From positions 124,001-188,000 of the forward strand of contig VTPC01090432.1 in assembly GCA_011009095.1 (NCBI GenBank): a DNA stretch of 64,000 bases, given 5' to 3'. The position numbers and the translations under genes are program-made. The notes under the pieces were generated by a model. That model was given only the letters and a program-made list of their open reading frames with translations, ran no database searches and was not told where the DNA came from. Positions 45,720 through 56,130 of this stretch are shown in pieces. This DNA is from Ignelater luminosus (Eukaryota > Arthropoda > Insecta > Coleoptera > Elateridae). The number at the start of each line of letters is the position of its first letter. Positions within the stretch are counted from its first letter, which is position 1.

Positions 45720-48700
45720 ATCAATAAAAATGAATTGAGATTTTCTAAAAATATCATAAAATACTAATTTAACAGCAAACATAAATTGGTAACTAATTTG
45801 TTGAAAATTTAATACTATCAACAAATTATTAGAATGATTATTGAAGTTCAAAATAATGGAGCATACAAATTAAAAATTCTATTTAGTCTTATTAAAAATC
45901 TTCTAAGCCTAGAGTAAATTGAAATTCTCAAATCAGTTAATAAATTTAATTTGAAATCACCAAAAAACGACAGGGAACACAACGTCAAAACAGATGAAAA
46001 AAAAATCAAGAACTTACTTGAAAGTAGCAGGTTCAGCTAATATAGCTATGTCAGACAGAACAAAAGCTTCTTTATGACCTGAAACAAAATTCCAAACACA
46101 ACTGTTCTAATACTTGTGGCCCATCCCGTATGAAATCATTAAATTCAAATCAACAGTAAACTTTAAATCATTCAAAAAGCAATTTTTATTTAACCTAACA
46201 AAATTTAAAAAAAAACTCAGTTTTATTTACAGCAGCTTTTCATGAAATAGGTTTAGTGCAACTTTACGGTAAAATTTAACTCTAAGCTTACTCAGAGCGC
46301 AAAAAAACATCTTGAAGCAAAAAAAATAGAGTGTAACATTTCAATAAATCTAGTAAACAATTTGGTGACAAGGAAATCCAATAAATTACAATTAACTAAT
46401 TCATAAAGGTTAACCGTTCCTAAAGAAAGAAGCCGACAATAAAATTTTTAAAGTCCAGCAACACGATGCGACGGGCGACCGTACTCGCAATCAGGAGATG
46501 ACGTCCAAAATTCTCGAGGTGACGCGCAGCTCCGAGGTACCATGAGTGTTCTCAGCGCATTAGGAGGGGATGGAACAGCTCCTCACTACAGCATCGGAAG
46601 GAACCCCCTCTAACTCTGCCGTCTCCTGCGACCACGTTCTCTCAAGGAACTGCAGGCTCTCCCAAGAAGATTTGCTGGCCTCCCCATAAAAGATTTGCGG
46701 GCCTCCCCCGAAAAGCTAAGACAAACACGGAGCAAATGAGAACAAAGTAACAGACGGGACCGTCTAACATACCTTCAGTACGTTTGAAGCTTCTTAACGA
46801 AGTATGCTAAATGAGGTAATCCCAGAATTCAAGGGTGGCCTCCACAGTAACACCAAACACCTCTCCTCAAAGTAGAAACAACAAAAATTTAAACGGTTAG
46901 AAACCACAACCCGAACGGTTAATCAGCACACCCGTTCGTCCTAAGCGAGTTCTTAAAACTGACCCCCGTCGAAATTCGAAAGGTGAAACTGCAGGCGAAA
47001 TGCACAATCTCCAACCAATAAGCATTCAGAATGCCAAAACACGCATTCCCATACGATAAAAATTAAATATCACCGAGAACAATAGAAACTCTAATGAGAC
47101 AAGCAAAAAATTTGTTTAAACCTAATAAGTGAATAGGGAATTTAGGCAAAAGGCAAATGTCTAAAAAAATTCGAAAAAAGTCGCAAGCAATGGACCAAAA
47201 CTGATGCTACCTATTCTGAATCCAATAGCCAATCACTAGCCAAATGAGCGATAATAGATAACCTCTGTTAATTAACTGATATTAAATAAAAGTCTAACAG
47301 AACAATAAACGAATGAAATCATATAAAACAATCAGAAATTAATTCTACAAAAGCAAAAGAACTTTGCTTAAACTGCATCTGGCAACTAGAGATAACTATA
47401 GATCACAAAATAAGATCAATCCGGGCCATCCCAGAGTAATTACAACGAAATAATCCTTAAGATTTTCAGTACAAAGAAAATTCCCATGTGCAACATAAAT
47501 TTAATACAAGCAAAATTATTAAAAATTTCATTTCAATGATATATAAGGTGGTCTAAAAGTATATATTTTTGTACAAATTCTTATAGGAATGGTGACATAG
47601 ATTAAAGATATTAAACAGCACCCAGTGAAGGTAACCAAAATTAGTGAAGGCAAGACCCATGTAAGGTTCATAAAAAATGAACGTAATGATTCATTACAGC
47701 CCCTGTGACGTTATAAGGACGGAAAAATCGATTTTCTGACATCAGTTTTTTGCTTGTGGGTGTTTCGCAAGTGGTCAAAAAAAGTTCAGACTTTTTTAAC
47801 GATTTGGTCAATACTTCTGAAACTTTTTCCACTTATTTCGGGCATTTTTTGTGTCTGTTGTTCAATTTTGATAATTGCAGTAGTTTAGTCAGACAAAAAC
47901 AATTTTGATTTGCCTTCCGACATGCAATGTAAAGTTTAGTGGCGTTCAAAACAATTAATGAAATAAAGCCCATGTTAATACTCGTATGATACGTAAATTT
48001 AATGCAGCAGATCTAAACATACGCACATTTTTCTGCTACAAATACACTTAATGAAGTAAGATTACCATTTGCATGTTGTTTATTCAGCGACTTCAATAAT
48101 AAGTTTTTATAATGTAAGCCATTTCTTTCAAAAATATAAAACTATAGAAGGGCCTGTAGTAGGTTTTCCAATTTACAATTTGAATCCCGGGATAATTGAT
48201 TCAATTTTGTTTTTGTTTATTTTGTTAAACGGAAAGTATTAGAAGAAAAAATTTAATAAATACCTACTATGGCATTAGTATGTTTACTGATTATCGAAAC
48301 AAAATAATGTTTAAAACAATATCTCATTACTTTTTTAATTCTGTGTGTAATAAATTTCTAATATCGGTTTAAAACTGTTTTCATAAAAATAATCCTGTGA
48401 TATTTTGTGTTATATGAAAATTCAATTCAAAAACCCGTTATAAGTATACATGCACAAGGGTTATGTTGAAGCCAAAAGCTCTCCTACAACCGAAAAATTC
48501 CATATAAAATATGCGTAGGATAATCTACACAACTGAAGAGCTCCTTGAACTTATTTATTTTCGAATATATTACAACTAAACTACACAAAACATTTTTATC
48601 CCTTTTTCTCATATTTATATTTTAAATTCCACAAACATCAAAGGTTTTAAAAAAAGAAAACAACAATCTTTTATATATGAAAAGGGAGAACTCCACCAAT

Positions 48701-49570
48701 CGGGCCTTTAAGAATATATAAAAATTGATGAGTAAGCTACCCACTATAATATAGCTATTTTCATTCTCAATATTTTATAAATATGTTTACAAAAAGGAAA
48801 CAAAAGGAAAACAGAATGCGAAACACTATTATATTTTCTCATTGTCAAAGCCCATAAGTTTCTCTCACCCCATTAAGCTCAAACACCCTTTGCTCACTGT
48901 CCTGTCCACACTGCTGAGCTTCGTTCTGTCTACCTCGAAAACAAAATGTTTGTCGGAAAAATGAAATAACGGAAAAAACGAAAGTTTATTAGAGCAAATA
49001 AAAATGGAAACATGACAATAGAAGTATTTTTTAGGGACGAAACCTTTCTACTCAGCTTCTTTTGTTTTAACGTTAATTAAGAAACATTTTAAATTTATTT
49101 TCTGTCGATTTTGGGTTTTTAGTATTGACAATGCAGAGAAAAACGTTAATCATAGGAAGGATCAAACAATGAGAATGATGAAAACAAAAGCTGTTATTTA
49201 GGGAAAAAAAAACGTTTCTACTTCTTTACTAATTAATTTTTGTTGTGTTTTAAAAACAGAAGCTCTTTGTAAGTTTCATTATTCATATTAATAACAAATG
49301 TTTGAAAAACAGAAATAATTTCAATTTTGAAACATTTCATTGTACATAAATAACATTACAAAGCTAATGTACACTATTTTGTTACATATTTATTTTGATG
49401 TAGTAATTAACTCGTGATATACGCACCTACCTTTGTATCTGTGGAATTTGAATTAACAAAAACATATATAACGATGCCTTAGGATTATTTTATTTTACAC
49501 CGAGAAATGTTGCCGCATGATCTTTAATTTGATGATCCTGGGTAGTATGCTATTTCAAGGACACAAAAGT
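45720..49570. other. A-rich to AT-rich stretch with a GC-rich patch at 46440-46800
   Basis: No gene recognised. At 46100-46210 short peptides such as F-K-S-F-K-K-Q-F-L-F-N-L could be one more RT C-terminal tail. The patch at 46440-46800 is markedly GC-rich and has a near-repeat pair (AGATTTGCTGGCCTCCCC and AGATTTGCGGGCCTCCCC at about 46669 and 46689). The remainder is AT-rich with short frames only. Confidence 0.4.
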
Positions 49571-49574
49571 AAAT

Positions 49575-50225
49575 TTTCTTTACTCTTTTAAAAGTATTGG
49601 TTTTTTACATATACTCAGATTTATTCGAATTGTTCTTTTGTGCCATTTTAGTAGAAGAAATTCTGAATAGGGTGAGAATAGGTATAACCACAGTTTTAGC
49701 AATAATCTGGCAGATAGCTTTAAGTCCAAGTATCTAAAATAATTGAAGTCTCCTAAGTCTGGGCAGACCAGTAAGTGCTCAGCGTTTTGTGTTTCTCTGC
49801 ATCCACATCTATCGTCCTCTGCATATCCCCATATCTTTAAATTTTTCTTGCATCGCAAAGTGTAGGTTCTGAACCTGTTGAGGGCTTTCCTAGTAGGATA
49901 TGGTAACTGACTGCCTGCAGTTAGCTCCTCTCTCGGTTCAGAGGCCTCAGCAGCATCGTCCGGCAGTGGTTTCAAGGACATTCGTGGAATTTATAAAGCT
50001 TTTTCTAGACTTTAATCATGTTTGAAGCCTCTGTTCTCCGAACAATAGATGCCTTGGGTCAGTTGCTTTCTTCTTCCCCTGAACTTCAGAAGCAACCTCT
50101 CTTCTAATGGATGGAAGGGCAATACCTATGATGGGATAGGTTTTTTCTGTTGGAGTGGGTTTTAAACATCCAGATATTATTTGGCCAGTGTCGTGTATTG
50201 CACAATCGACTATATTAATGTATTG
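49575..50225 (-). pseudogene. Non-LTR element ORF2 C-terminus with zinc-binding motif
   Basis: Minus strand from about 50225: I-V-D-C-A-I-H-D-T, then I-I-S-G-C-L-K-P-T-P-T-E-K, then I-R-R-E-V-A-S-E-V, then, in the open frame 49981-49580, L-N-R-F-R-T-Y-T-L-R-C-K-K-N-L-K-I-W-G-Y, C-G-C-R-E-T-Q-N-A-E-H-L-L-V-C-P. The C-x-C...H-x4-C pattern is the C-terminal zinc motif of many arthropod non-LTR ORF2 proteins. It looks like the missing end of the element whose upstream RT lies at 52385-54775 on the same strand, separated by about 2.1 kb of other sequence. Confidence 0.82.
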
Positions 50226-52384
50226 TTACAGGTAAAACTAGGATTAAAGTCCCATCGGTAGTGTAATCATATACATAATAGATATGCCATCTGAAATGCT
50301 AACTTTTCTACAGTCGAAGACGGGTCGTGGCTAATAAAGCTTAGAGCGATAGTAGGAATACAATAATCTTAGGGTTCTTAAAGCTAATAGGGCGCCAGCT
50401 GCAGTGGTATGACGATGACTTAGTTTTGAACAGAAGATCCTACAGCTGATCTTTGTATATGAGTCAATAAGCAAGATGTTAGCCAGGGTCGAACCACGGG
50501 TTCAAATTTTACACAAAGAAATAAAATAGAGACTGTACTGCACTCTGATAAGATACTTATTATCATGAAGTAAACTTAAGATAAGGTACTCGTATAAGAG
50601 AGTCGATGCCACTGGTTCCTGAACAGCTGTTCCCTGTAATTAAATCAGTATGCTCGCAAAACAATAAAAGATCAAGGTAAGTTAATACATATAGTAGCAT
50701 ACTGTAAAACAAATAAATATACAAGAGAAGGTTACGGCAATCCGGTTACACAATTGAAACATAACACAATCCTGCATTAACAGTTAGAAACTTAAACAAA
50801 GCACACAAAACCAATACATATACGGTAAACAAGACCGGACGAAACGTATCTGTATTTACGGTTTAACAACCCAGCACGGTGTATTCAGTACTGGCACAAG
50901 GGAGACAAAAGACATACATAAACTGAAGCACCTGTAAATATTTGAGATAAGATTCCTTGATCTATTATGATAGAAGCATAAATAATAACAAAAATAAACA
51001 AGGCAATAAGTAATGCGTAGTTTAGCTTTGAAATTAAAGTTATTGTTAAACAAAACAAACCAAATGAAGTTAATGACATAACAAAGCGTTACGTTAGTAA
51101 TCTTTAGCCTGTATAAACAACAAAGATAAATGCTAAATACATACAAATATTGTTCATAAAGAGTAAACAAATAAAAACTATCGAAATTCAGAACAAGACA
51201 GTTACGTTATAATTCGACATGTAATCTAATTTACTATGCCTAAATAAATTTAACGGTCCTGTCACCACTATGAACGGTTTAACAGGTTTTTCGCTAATAG
51301 GAACTGGTGTTTGCAGGTCTTTCATCAGTTCGAAACGATCGATAATGAGAAGATAAAATTGTAGAAAATGTTCGCAAATAATTGCGACGACAGATTGGCA
51401 ATTGGGGATTGCCAATAATGCTTCTTGCACTAAACTCATGGCACTTTTGCAAAACTATATTACAGCAATAACACATAAAGTTATACAACTTATATTACAA
51501 CGATAACGCATAAATATGTACAGGTGTGAGCGTCTTTCTCACACGGTCGGTAATGCGATATTTTAATTAATAATTTAATTAATACCGTACGATAATAAAC
51601 TGATCGGTAGAATGAGAGTCCACTTGTGGGGTTTACTGGAGTTGAAGGTACGTGAATACGGAATTTGATACATCCGGACCTACCGGGAATTATCATTGAT
51701 TAATAGATAGAAGACAGAGTTCAATCGCGCAGTTTACACTCAGGCTTTGCACCTTATTAGAAGTATCAACTTCACGGTGTTACGCGAAAAATCTTAAGTT
51801 CCAAATACCCACCAGGGTTAACACAGCGAAAGCGTGTTGATTTGACGGAAGCTAACGGAAGACTCTCTCGAGTTTTCAAGCGACAAATGCCAATTCCAAC
51901 CCCTCAAAAGGGTTGAACGGGCAGATAATTGATTATTGAAAGAATCGTATGTTTAGACAATCCAGTCAACTGATGTAAACAGAGCGGGACATAATGAGAA
52001 TTTGCATCTTGCATATGATGTTTGCAGGAACAATAAATCTTATGTTACTTACGCTTTAGGGGTAATAAAACTATCAGATAAGGGTTCTAATTTCTACAAA
52101 ACAGCATAAATGCAACGAGAAAAATAAGCATTTATAGGTAGAACTTGCCTCTAATTTGATATTTAAGAAAATAGTTTTACAAAAGAATAGCAGAGAATTT
52201 TAACGTTCTCGCTAAATAAATTCTGTTAATGTCAAGAGTTTTATATTAGAGAAATACGTTAAACTTAATTCTAAAAGAAAATAATGTATTTACAAGGACG
52301 AAAAGATTTAAAACGAGAAAGCAAAATATTGTTATTTGTAAAAATAAATAACTTAGTACGGAAAGTTCGTTAATTAGCGAAAGG
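50226..52384. other. About 2.1 kb separating two parts of a non-LTR element
   Basis: It contains a possible host-like exon (51255-51454, listed separately) and a less AT-biased stretch at 51500-51950. The latter has no clear frame but resembles leader or promoter-type sequence more than the AT-rich flanks. No inverted or direct terminal repeats were found at its borders. The leftmost part (50226-50500) may be decayed RT. Confidence 0.35.
51255..51454 (-). CDS. Possible exon of a UMP-CMP kinase 2-like (thymidylate-kinase fold) protein
   Basis: A minus frame flanked by a plausible acceptor (TAATATAG at about 51455-51462) reads F-C-K-S-A-M-S-L-V-Q-E-A-L-L-A-I-P-N-C-Q-S-V-V and later P-I-S-E-K-P-V-K-P-F-I-V-V-T-G. 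Mitochondrial UMP-CMP kinase 2 proteins have a helix like the first part shortly before a K-P-F-I-V-(I/V)-E-G strand that starts the nucleotide-binding P-loop. Here the next residues do not give G-x4-G-K-S/T. A weak donor (GTTAAA at about 51254) could put the loop in a following exon, but I find no such exon downstream. It could be an isolated exon, a pseudogene piece or a chance resemblance. Confidence 0.25.
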
Positions 52385-52643
52385 CTAGAGCAGAGATTTG
52401 GAGCACACTTGGTTGAGCTTCCCTAATGCTATTAACCAGTTTGCAAATTATATTATTCCTAGACGATATTTTTGCCTTTATGTGCTGATACTGGGCCATA
52501 TAAGTCAGTGTACGGTCCAACTTGACTCCTAACTATTTTGGTTCGGTGCAGTGTTCCAAAGATTTTCCCCTCCAGGTGATGTGGCCAATAATCTGCATTC
52601 TACCTCTTCAAAACTTCTCCCCTGGCCGTGTCATCAGCATATA
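52385..52643 (-). pseudogene. Non-LTR RT, part downstream of the mariner insertion
   Basis: The minus strand begins, immediately after the TA duplication at 52642-52643, with Y-A-D-D-T-A-R-G-E, the RT catalytic box. There is then a deletion, and after it I-T-W-R-G-K-S-L-E-H-C-T-E-P-K, L-G-V-K-L-D-R-T-L-T-Y, K-A-K-I-S-S-R-N-N-I-I and A-Q-P-S-V-L-Q-I-S-A-L-A. It is continuous in frame with the RT on the other side of the mariner. The frame ends at about 52385, where unrelated sequence starts. Confidence 0.88.
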
Positions 52644-52672
52644 AAGGGTTTTCCAATAAGAGGTGTTATTTT
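52644..52672 (+). repeat. D,D41D mariner left terminal inverted repeat
   Basis: 29 bp, AAGGGTTTTCCAATAAGAGG then TGTTATTTT. It is identical to the reverse complement of 53920-53948. Confidence 0.95.
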
Positions 52673-52748
52673 AATATTCAAAGAAAAGTGCCATTTTTTA
52701 ATATAAATGATCGGATGTTTATTTCATTATAAAGAGGAAGGTATGCCG

Positions 52749-53834
52749 TTAATAGTGGAAAATAACATCAGGCAAATGACCACCACGACCACGCTTACAG
52801 GACAATATCCTTTTCATGAAATTTTCCATAACCAAATCGCAAAGTGGCTGCCCTATGTCCTCGATAGCCTCACGAATTCCATCTTTGAGGTCTTGAATCG
52901 ACGCTGGGCTGTTGGCGTAGACCTTCTCTTTCACGTGGCCCCAAAGAAAGAAGTCGCAAGGTGTTAAATCACAAGATCTCGGTGGCCAATTGTGATCACC
53001 TCTTCGAGAGATAACACGGTCCGGAAACTTTTTCCGTAAAAGATCAATGGTTTCGTTGCTTGTGTGGCACGTAGCGCCGTCTTGTTGAAAGTAAACGTTG
53101 TCCAGATCAATACCATCCAATTCCGGCCATAAAAAATCGTTAATCATCTCTCGATAGCGCAATCCAGTCACCGTAACTGTTGCTCCAGCCTCATTTTCGA
53201 AAAAGTAAGGTCCAATGACTCCGCCGGACCATAAACCGCACCAAACAGTCACACGTTGAGGATAGAGAGACTTTTCAACAATAACTCTTGGATTTTCTGA
53301 GCCCCAGATCCGACAATTTTGCTTGTTGACGAAGCCACCGAGGTGGAAATGGGCCTCATCACTCAAGATGATTTTTCGATGGAATTCTGGATCATTTTCA
53401 TGCATTTCAACGACCCAATCAGCAAAGACACGACGTTGTTGATGATCGGCCGGCTTGAGTTCTTGTGTTAACTGGACTTTATAAGCCTTAAGACCCAAAT
53501 CTTTATGCAAAATACGGTGTAATGACGTTTGTGGAATGGCTAATTCCAAAGAACGACGAGGAATGGACAAACCTGGGTTTTCTTTAACACTTTCGGCTAC
53601 AACAGCAATATTCTCGGCTGTTCTTGAGCGACGTGCACGGGCTTTATTCTTCACATCACTAACTTGTCGCAAGAGCTCGAATTTTTTCACCAATTTCTGT
53701 ATTGCGGTCCGACAAGGTGCTTCACGGTGACCCAAAAATGTTCGAGTTTTACGAACCGTCTCTGCCAAATTTTCACCATTTTTATAGTGAATTTTAATAA
53801 TTTCAATGCGTTGTTGAAGCGTGTATCGTTCCAT
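52749..53834 (-). CDS. Mariner-like transposase, D,D41D, intact
   Basis: A 361-residue cut-and-paste transposase acting in the nucleus on its own terminal repeats and inserting at TA. Residues 1-60 form a first HTH (Y-T-L-Q-Q-R-I-E-I-I-K), and about 65-115 a second helical DNA-binding part (P-R-R-S-L-E-L, S-L-H-R-I-L-H). The catalytic core holds D159 (L-S-D-E-A-H-F-H), D252 (F-Q-Q-D-G-A-T-C-H) and D294 (L-T-P-C-D-F-F-L-W-G). There are 41 residues between D252 and D294, the D,D41D signature reported for the rosa group. Start at 53834 is the first ATG inside the element and gives a normal length. No stop or shift is seen, and all catalytic residues are present. It is the only gene in the window that looks able to make a working protein. 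Confidence 0.96.
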   Translation of the reverse strand: MERYTLQQRIEIIKIHYKNGENLAETVRKTRTFLGHREAPCRTAIQKLVKKFELLRQVSDVKNKARARRSRTAENIAVVAESVKENPGLSIPRRSLELAIPQTSLHRILHKDLGLKAYKVQLTQELKPADHQQRRVFADWVVEMHENDPEFHRKIILSDEAHFHLGGFVNKQNCRIWGSENPRVIVEKSLYPQRVTVWCGLWSGGVIGPYFFENEAGATVTVTGLRYREMINDFLWPELDGIDLDNVYFQQDGATCHTSNETIDLLRKKFPDRVISRRGDHNWPPRSCDLTPCDFFLWGHVKEKVYANSPASIQDLKDGIREAIEDIGQPLCDLVMENFMKRILSCKRGRGGHLPDVIFHY

Positions 53835-53919
53835 ATTTATTAATGGCGTAGTTTCTACTTGTCAAATGTCGAAAAATGATAGCTTCAAAAGTGACATCTA
53901 CCGAAATAGCGGGCTATTC

Positions 53920-53948
53920 AAAATAACACCTCTTATTGGAAAACCCTT
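53920..53948 (-). repeat. D,D41D mariner right terminal inverted repeat
   Basis: Perfect 29-bp inverted match to 52644-52672, followed by TA at 53949-53950. Confidence 0.95.
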
Positions 53949-54775
53949 TATTATAAAGAAGTGGTGCTAGTACACTTCTTTGTAGAAGGCCGTTCTTCTA
54001 GTTCCTCCAACGACTGTTCTTTGATTGAAAGGTGGCGTAGAAACGACGATTTTAAAGTAAGCATTTGTTATACCCAACTCTTTGGTGACGTTGTATACTT
54101 TTACTAATAGGTTCTGGTGATTTACAGTATCGTATGCAGCATAACGGTCTATGTAAGGCGCACCTATTGTTTGCTTCTGCCCCACCCCATTTTCAACGTG
54201 TTGAGTAAAGTTTAATATTTTACCACAGCAAGGCTTCCGGTCCTAAATCCCGCTTGCTCTGGAATTAGCTTCTCCACAGTTTCAGAGATGCGGTTTAAAA
54301 TCATTTTTTCAAAGGCCTTAAAAAAGGTGACGCAGTAAGAAAGAGGCCGAAAATTCCTTGGTTCTATTTTTCTTTTCCAGGCTTCAGAAACGCCACTACT
54401 TGGATTTCCCCAGGTTTTAAGTATATTTAGTCCAGTTACACACAATTGATCATATCTAGAAGCTATTTCATTATTTTTGGGTCAAAGTTCTTTATCTGCT
54501 CTGTGCTTATGTCGTCTAGTCCGGCTGCTGTGCCATTTTTCATTACTGGATTGCAGCTGTGAACTGTTTGATAGTGAAAAAGGTAGCAAATACATTTTTC
54601 TCTTGTTCAAAAATCTATAATATACTGGATTTTGCTGTCTTTCCTGAAACGTTTCCATTCAGTAGGAGGTGATGTGCTATTTGACCGGGTGTTATTTTTG
54701 TTAGATCCTGTGGTGGGTTTGTGGGGTCGTTACTAAGGATTTTGAGGAGTTTGTCCACGAAAGGTAATTAGAGTG
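53949..54775 (-). pseudogene. Non-LTR RT, part upstream of the mariner insertion
   Basis: Minus strand from about 54550: M-K-N-G-T-A-A-G-L-D-D-I-S-T-E-Q-I, then 54445-54212 with W-K-R-K-I-E-P-R-N-F-R-P-L-S, A-F-E-K-M-I-L-N-R-I, I-P-E-Q-A-G-F-R-T-G-S. After a shift, 54185-53967 gives D-R-Y-A-A-Y-D-T-V-N-H-Q-N-L-L and F-N-Q-R-T-V-V-G-G. The final residues before the mariner are the hydrophobic strand leading to the Y-A-D-D box found at 52643 downward. A few stops and shifts show that the retrotransposon was already degenerate, or has decayed since. Confidence 0.88.
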
Positions 54776-54799
54776 CAAGTAACATCACAATTTAAGCTG

Positions 54800-55995
54800 A
54801 ACAAACATATTTATAATAACAATATTGGTAGTGTGGAAACTAAATTTTTGCTTCCACAACTAGTTAATGATGTGATTCGCCAAGACCACAAAAATGCCCA
54901 ATGGTGAAAAGATGAAACAAACTAAGTATGAACAAATAAGAGCTGTAGCTAAGAAATAGCAAAAACTTTTGACTCGTATTCTAGATACAGTTTTGTTTTT
55001 TGAGAGAAAGAGATGTAGACCTTCTGATAGGATAAAATCATCTTGTTGAAGAACGTAACATTGAAGATTTTCTGGGAATTTTAGAATCAATCAGCACCTA
55101 TGAGACTGCAAGTTTATTGCCTTTCTCGTCATGTGATATTGGTCGCACTAGAGGAACGAGATATAGCTGAATATTATTACATAATTGTCTCTGACTCCGC
55201 TCAAACTACTTGTGTTTGGTGTTACCTTCATTTGAATTCCGAAGAAGAAAATATACGATTGGAAAACGTTTTTCGGCATAGCATGGTAGCAATATTAGTA
55301 CAAAACTACATTCTTAGAAGTAATCCACTCTGTGCCGCTGAGAGTTTGAACCTATATGAAGCAGATTCAGCCAAGTGTTGTCCCAAAGCCATCACTTTTC
55401 TCGGAGACATTCAAAAGTGCTGCGCCATTTTTAGCAGCAGTCCGCTGCTTTGGAAGATCCAAAAAAATAGTATAGGTTCTTCACTTTGCAGCTTATTCAA
55501 TACTCGATGGTTTGCCAGAATTGAAGCTGTAAAACCTTTTACAAATCTTCAGGGCTTCAAAGTGCGCTAGAAGATTTGAAGGAACTCAGTTTGACTACGG
55601 AAACACGTAATGATATTAACGGCATCCTAAAATACATGTTTGTAAATTTGGGTGTATTTTGATAGCATCGAATGTGGTTAAAAATTGTGAATGCCATTAA
55701 AGAAAGAAGCACTGTTATACCTAGGCCAGAAAAGCTACAAGCGACGTCAAAATTGTAAATCTTTAGGGTTTACTTTCAGAATTACAGTTAACTCGAAGCA
55801 ATGCGATCCCATTTTACGGGAGATGTAAACTAGTTTCAAGTAAGCTAAAAGGTACTTCGTCAACCTTGCTAGTTAGTCGAAAAAGAAAAAGAATGAAGAC
55901 TTTTTCCGAAAGTGAAAGTGAAGATTCCTTTACCAGTATTACTGATGAAGAAACAAATTTTAAAAGAAATGGTTTTTTGATAATTGTAAATTCAG
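54800..55995 (+). pseudogene. hAT-type transposase (DUF4371 / ZMYM1-like), broken
   Basis: Plus-strand pieces in order. About 54975-55130 has R-I-L-D-T-V-L-F-F-E-R-K-R-C, I-E-D-F-L-G-I-L-E-S-I. 55100-55570 has Y-Y-Y-I-I-V-S-D-S-A-Q-T-T-C-V (family Y-Y-x-I-x-x-D-S-T-x-D), H-L-N-S-E-E-E-N, D-S-A-K-C-C-P-K-A-I-T-F-L-G, S-S-P-L-L-W-K-I and the conserved N-T-R-W-F-A-R-I-E-A-V. 55855-55990 has R-K-R-K-R-M, the linker before the hAT dimerisation domain, and N-F-K-R-N-G-F. The segment between E-N-I-R-L-E-N and A-E-S-L-N-L is deleted, and stops lie at 55568 and 55660. No terminal repeats were found. Confidence 0.8.
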
Positions 55996-55999
55996 TAAG

Positions 56000-56130
56000 T
56001 TTAGTAATTTCTAATTGACTTAAAGCGATGAATGATATAAATAACACCTTTGCGTTTCTATGAAAATTTACAATAATTTTCAAACAATTCTTCACTTATT
56101 AAGTAAACTTTTTTTATTTCTTCGTTGCCT
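56000..56130. other. Short AT-rich spacer
   Basis: Nothing recognised between the hAT relic and the next minus-strand relic. Confidence 0.4.

Larger units (their letters stand above)
52644..53948 (-). mobile_element. Intact-looking mariner-type element, D,D41D (rosa-like)
   Basis: The element is 1305 bp, flanked by TA on both sides (52642-52643, 53949-53950). Its inverted terminal repeats are identical over 29 bp, starting AAGGGTTTTCCAATAAGAGG at each end. It holds one uninterrupted 361-codon transposase on the minus strand. Identical ends, perfect target duplication and an open frame all point to a recent insertion. It lies inside the RT of an older non-LTR element. Confidence 0.96.

Noticed and set aside
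50478..50515. tRNA B-box-like word (GGTTCAAATT) preceded by GGTCGAACC, suggesting a tRNA or SINE head
   Set aside because: No A box at the right distance, no acceptor-stem pairing and no cloverleaf could be drawn.
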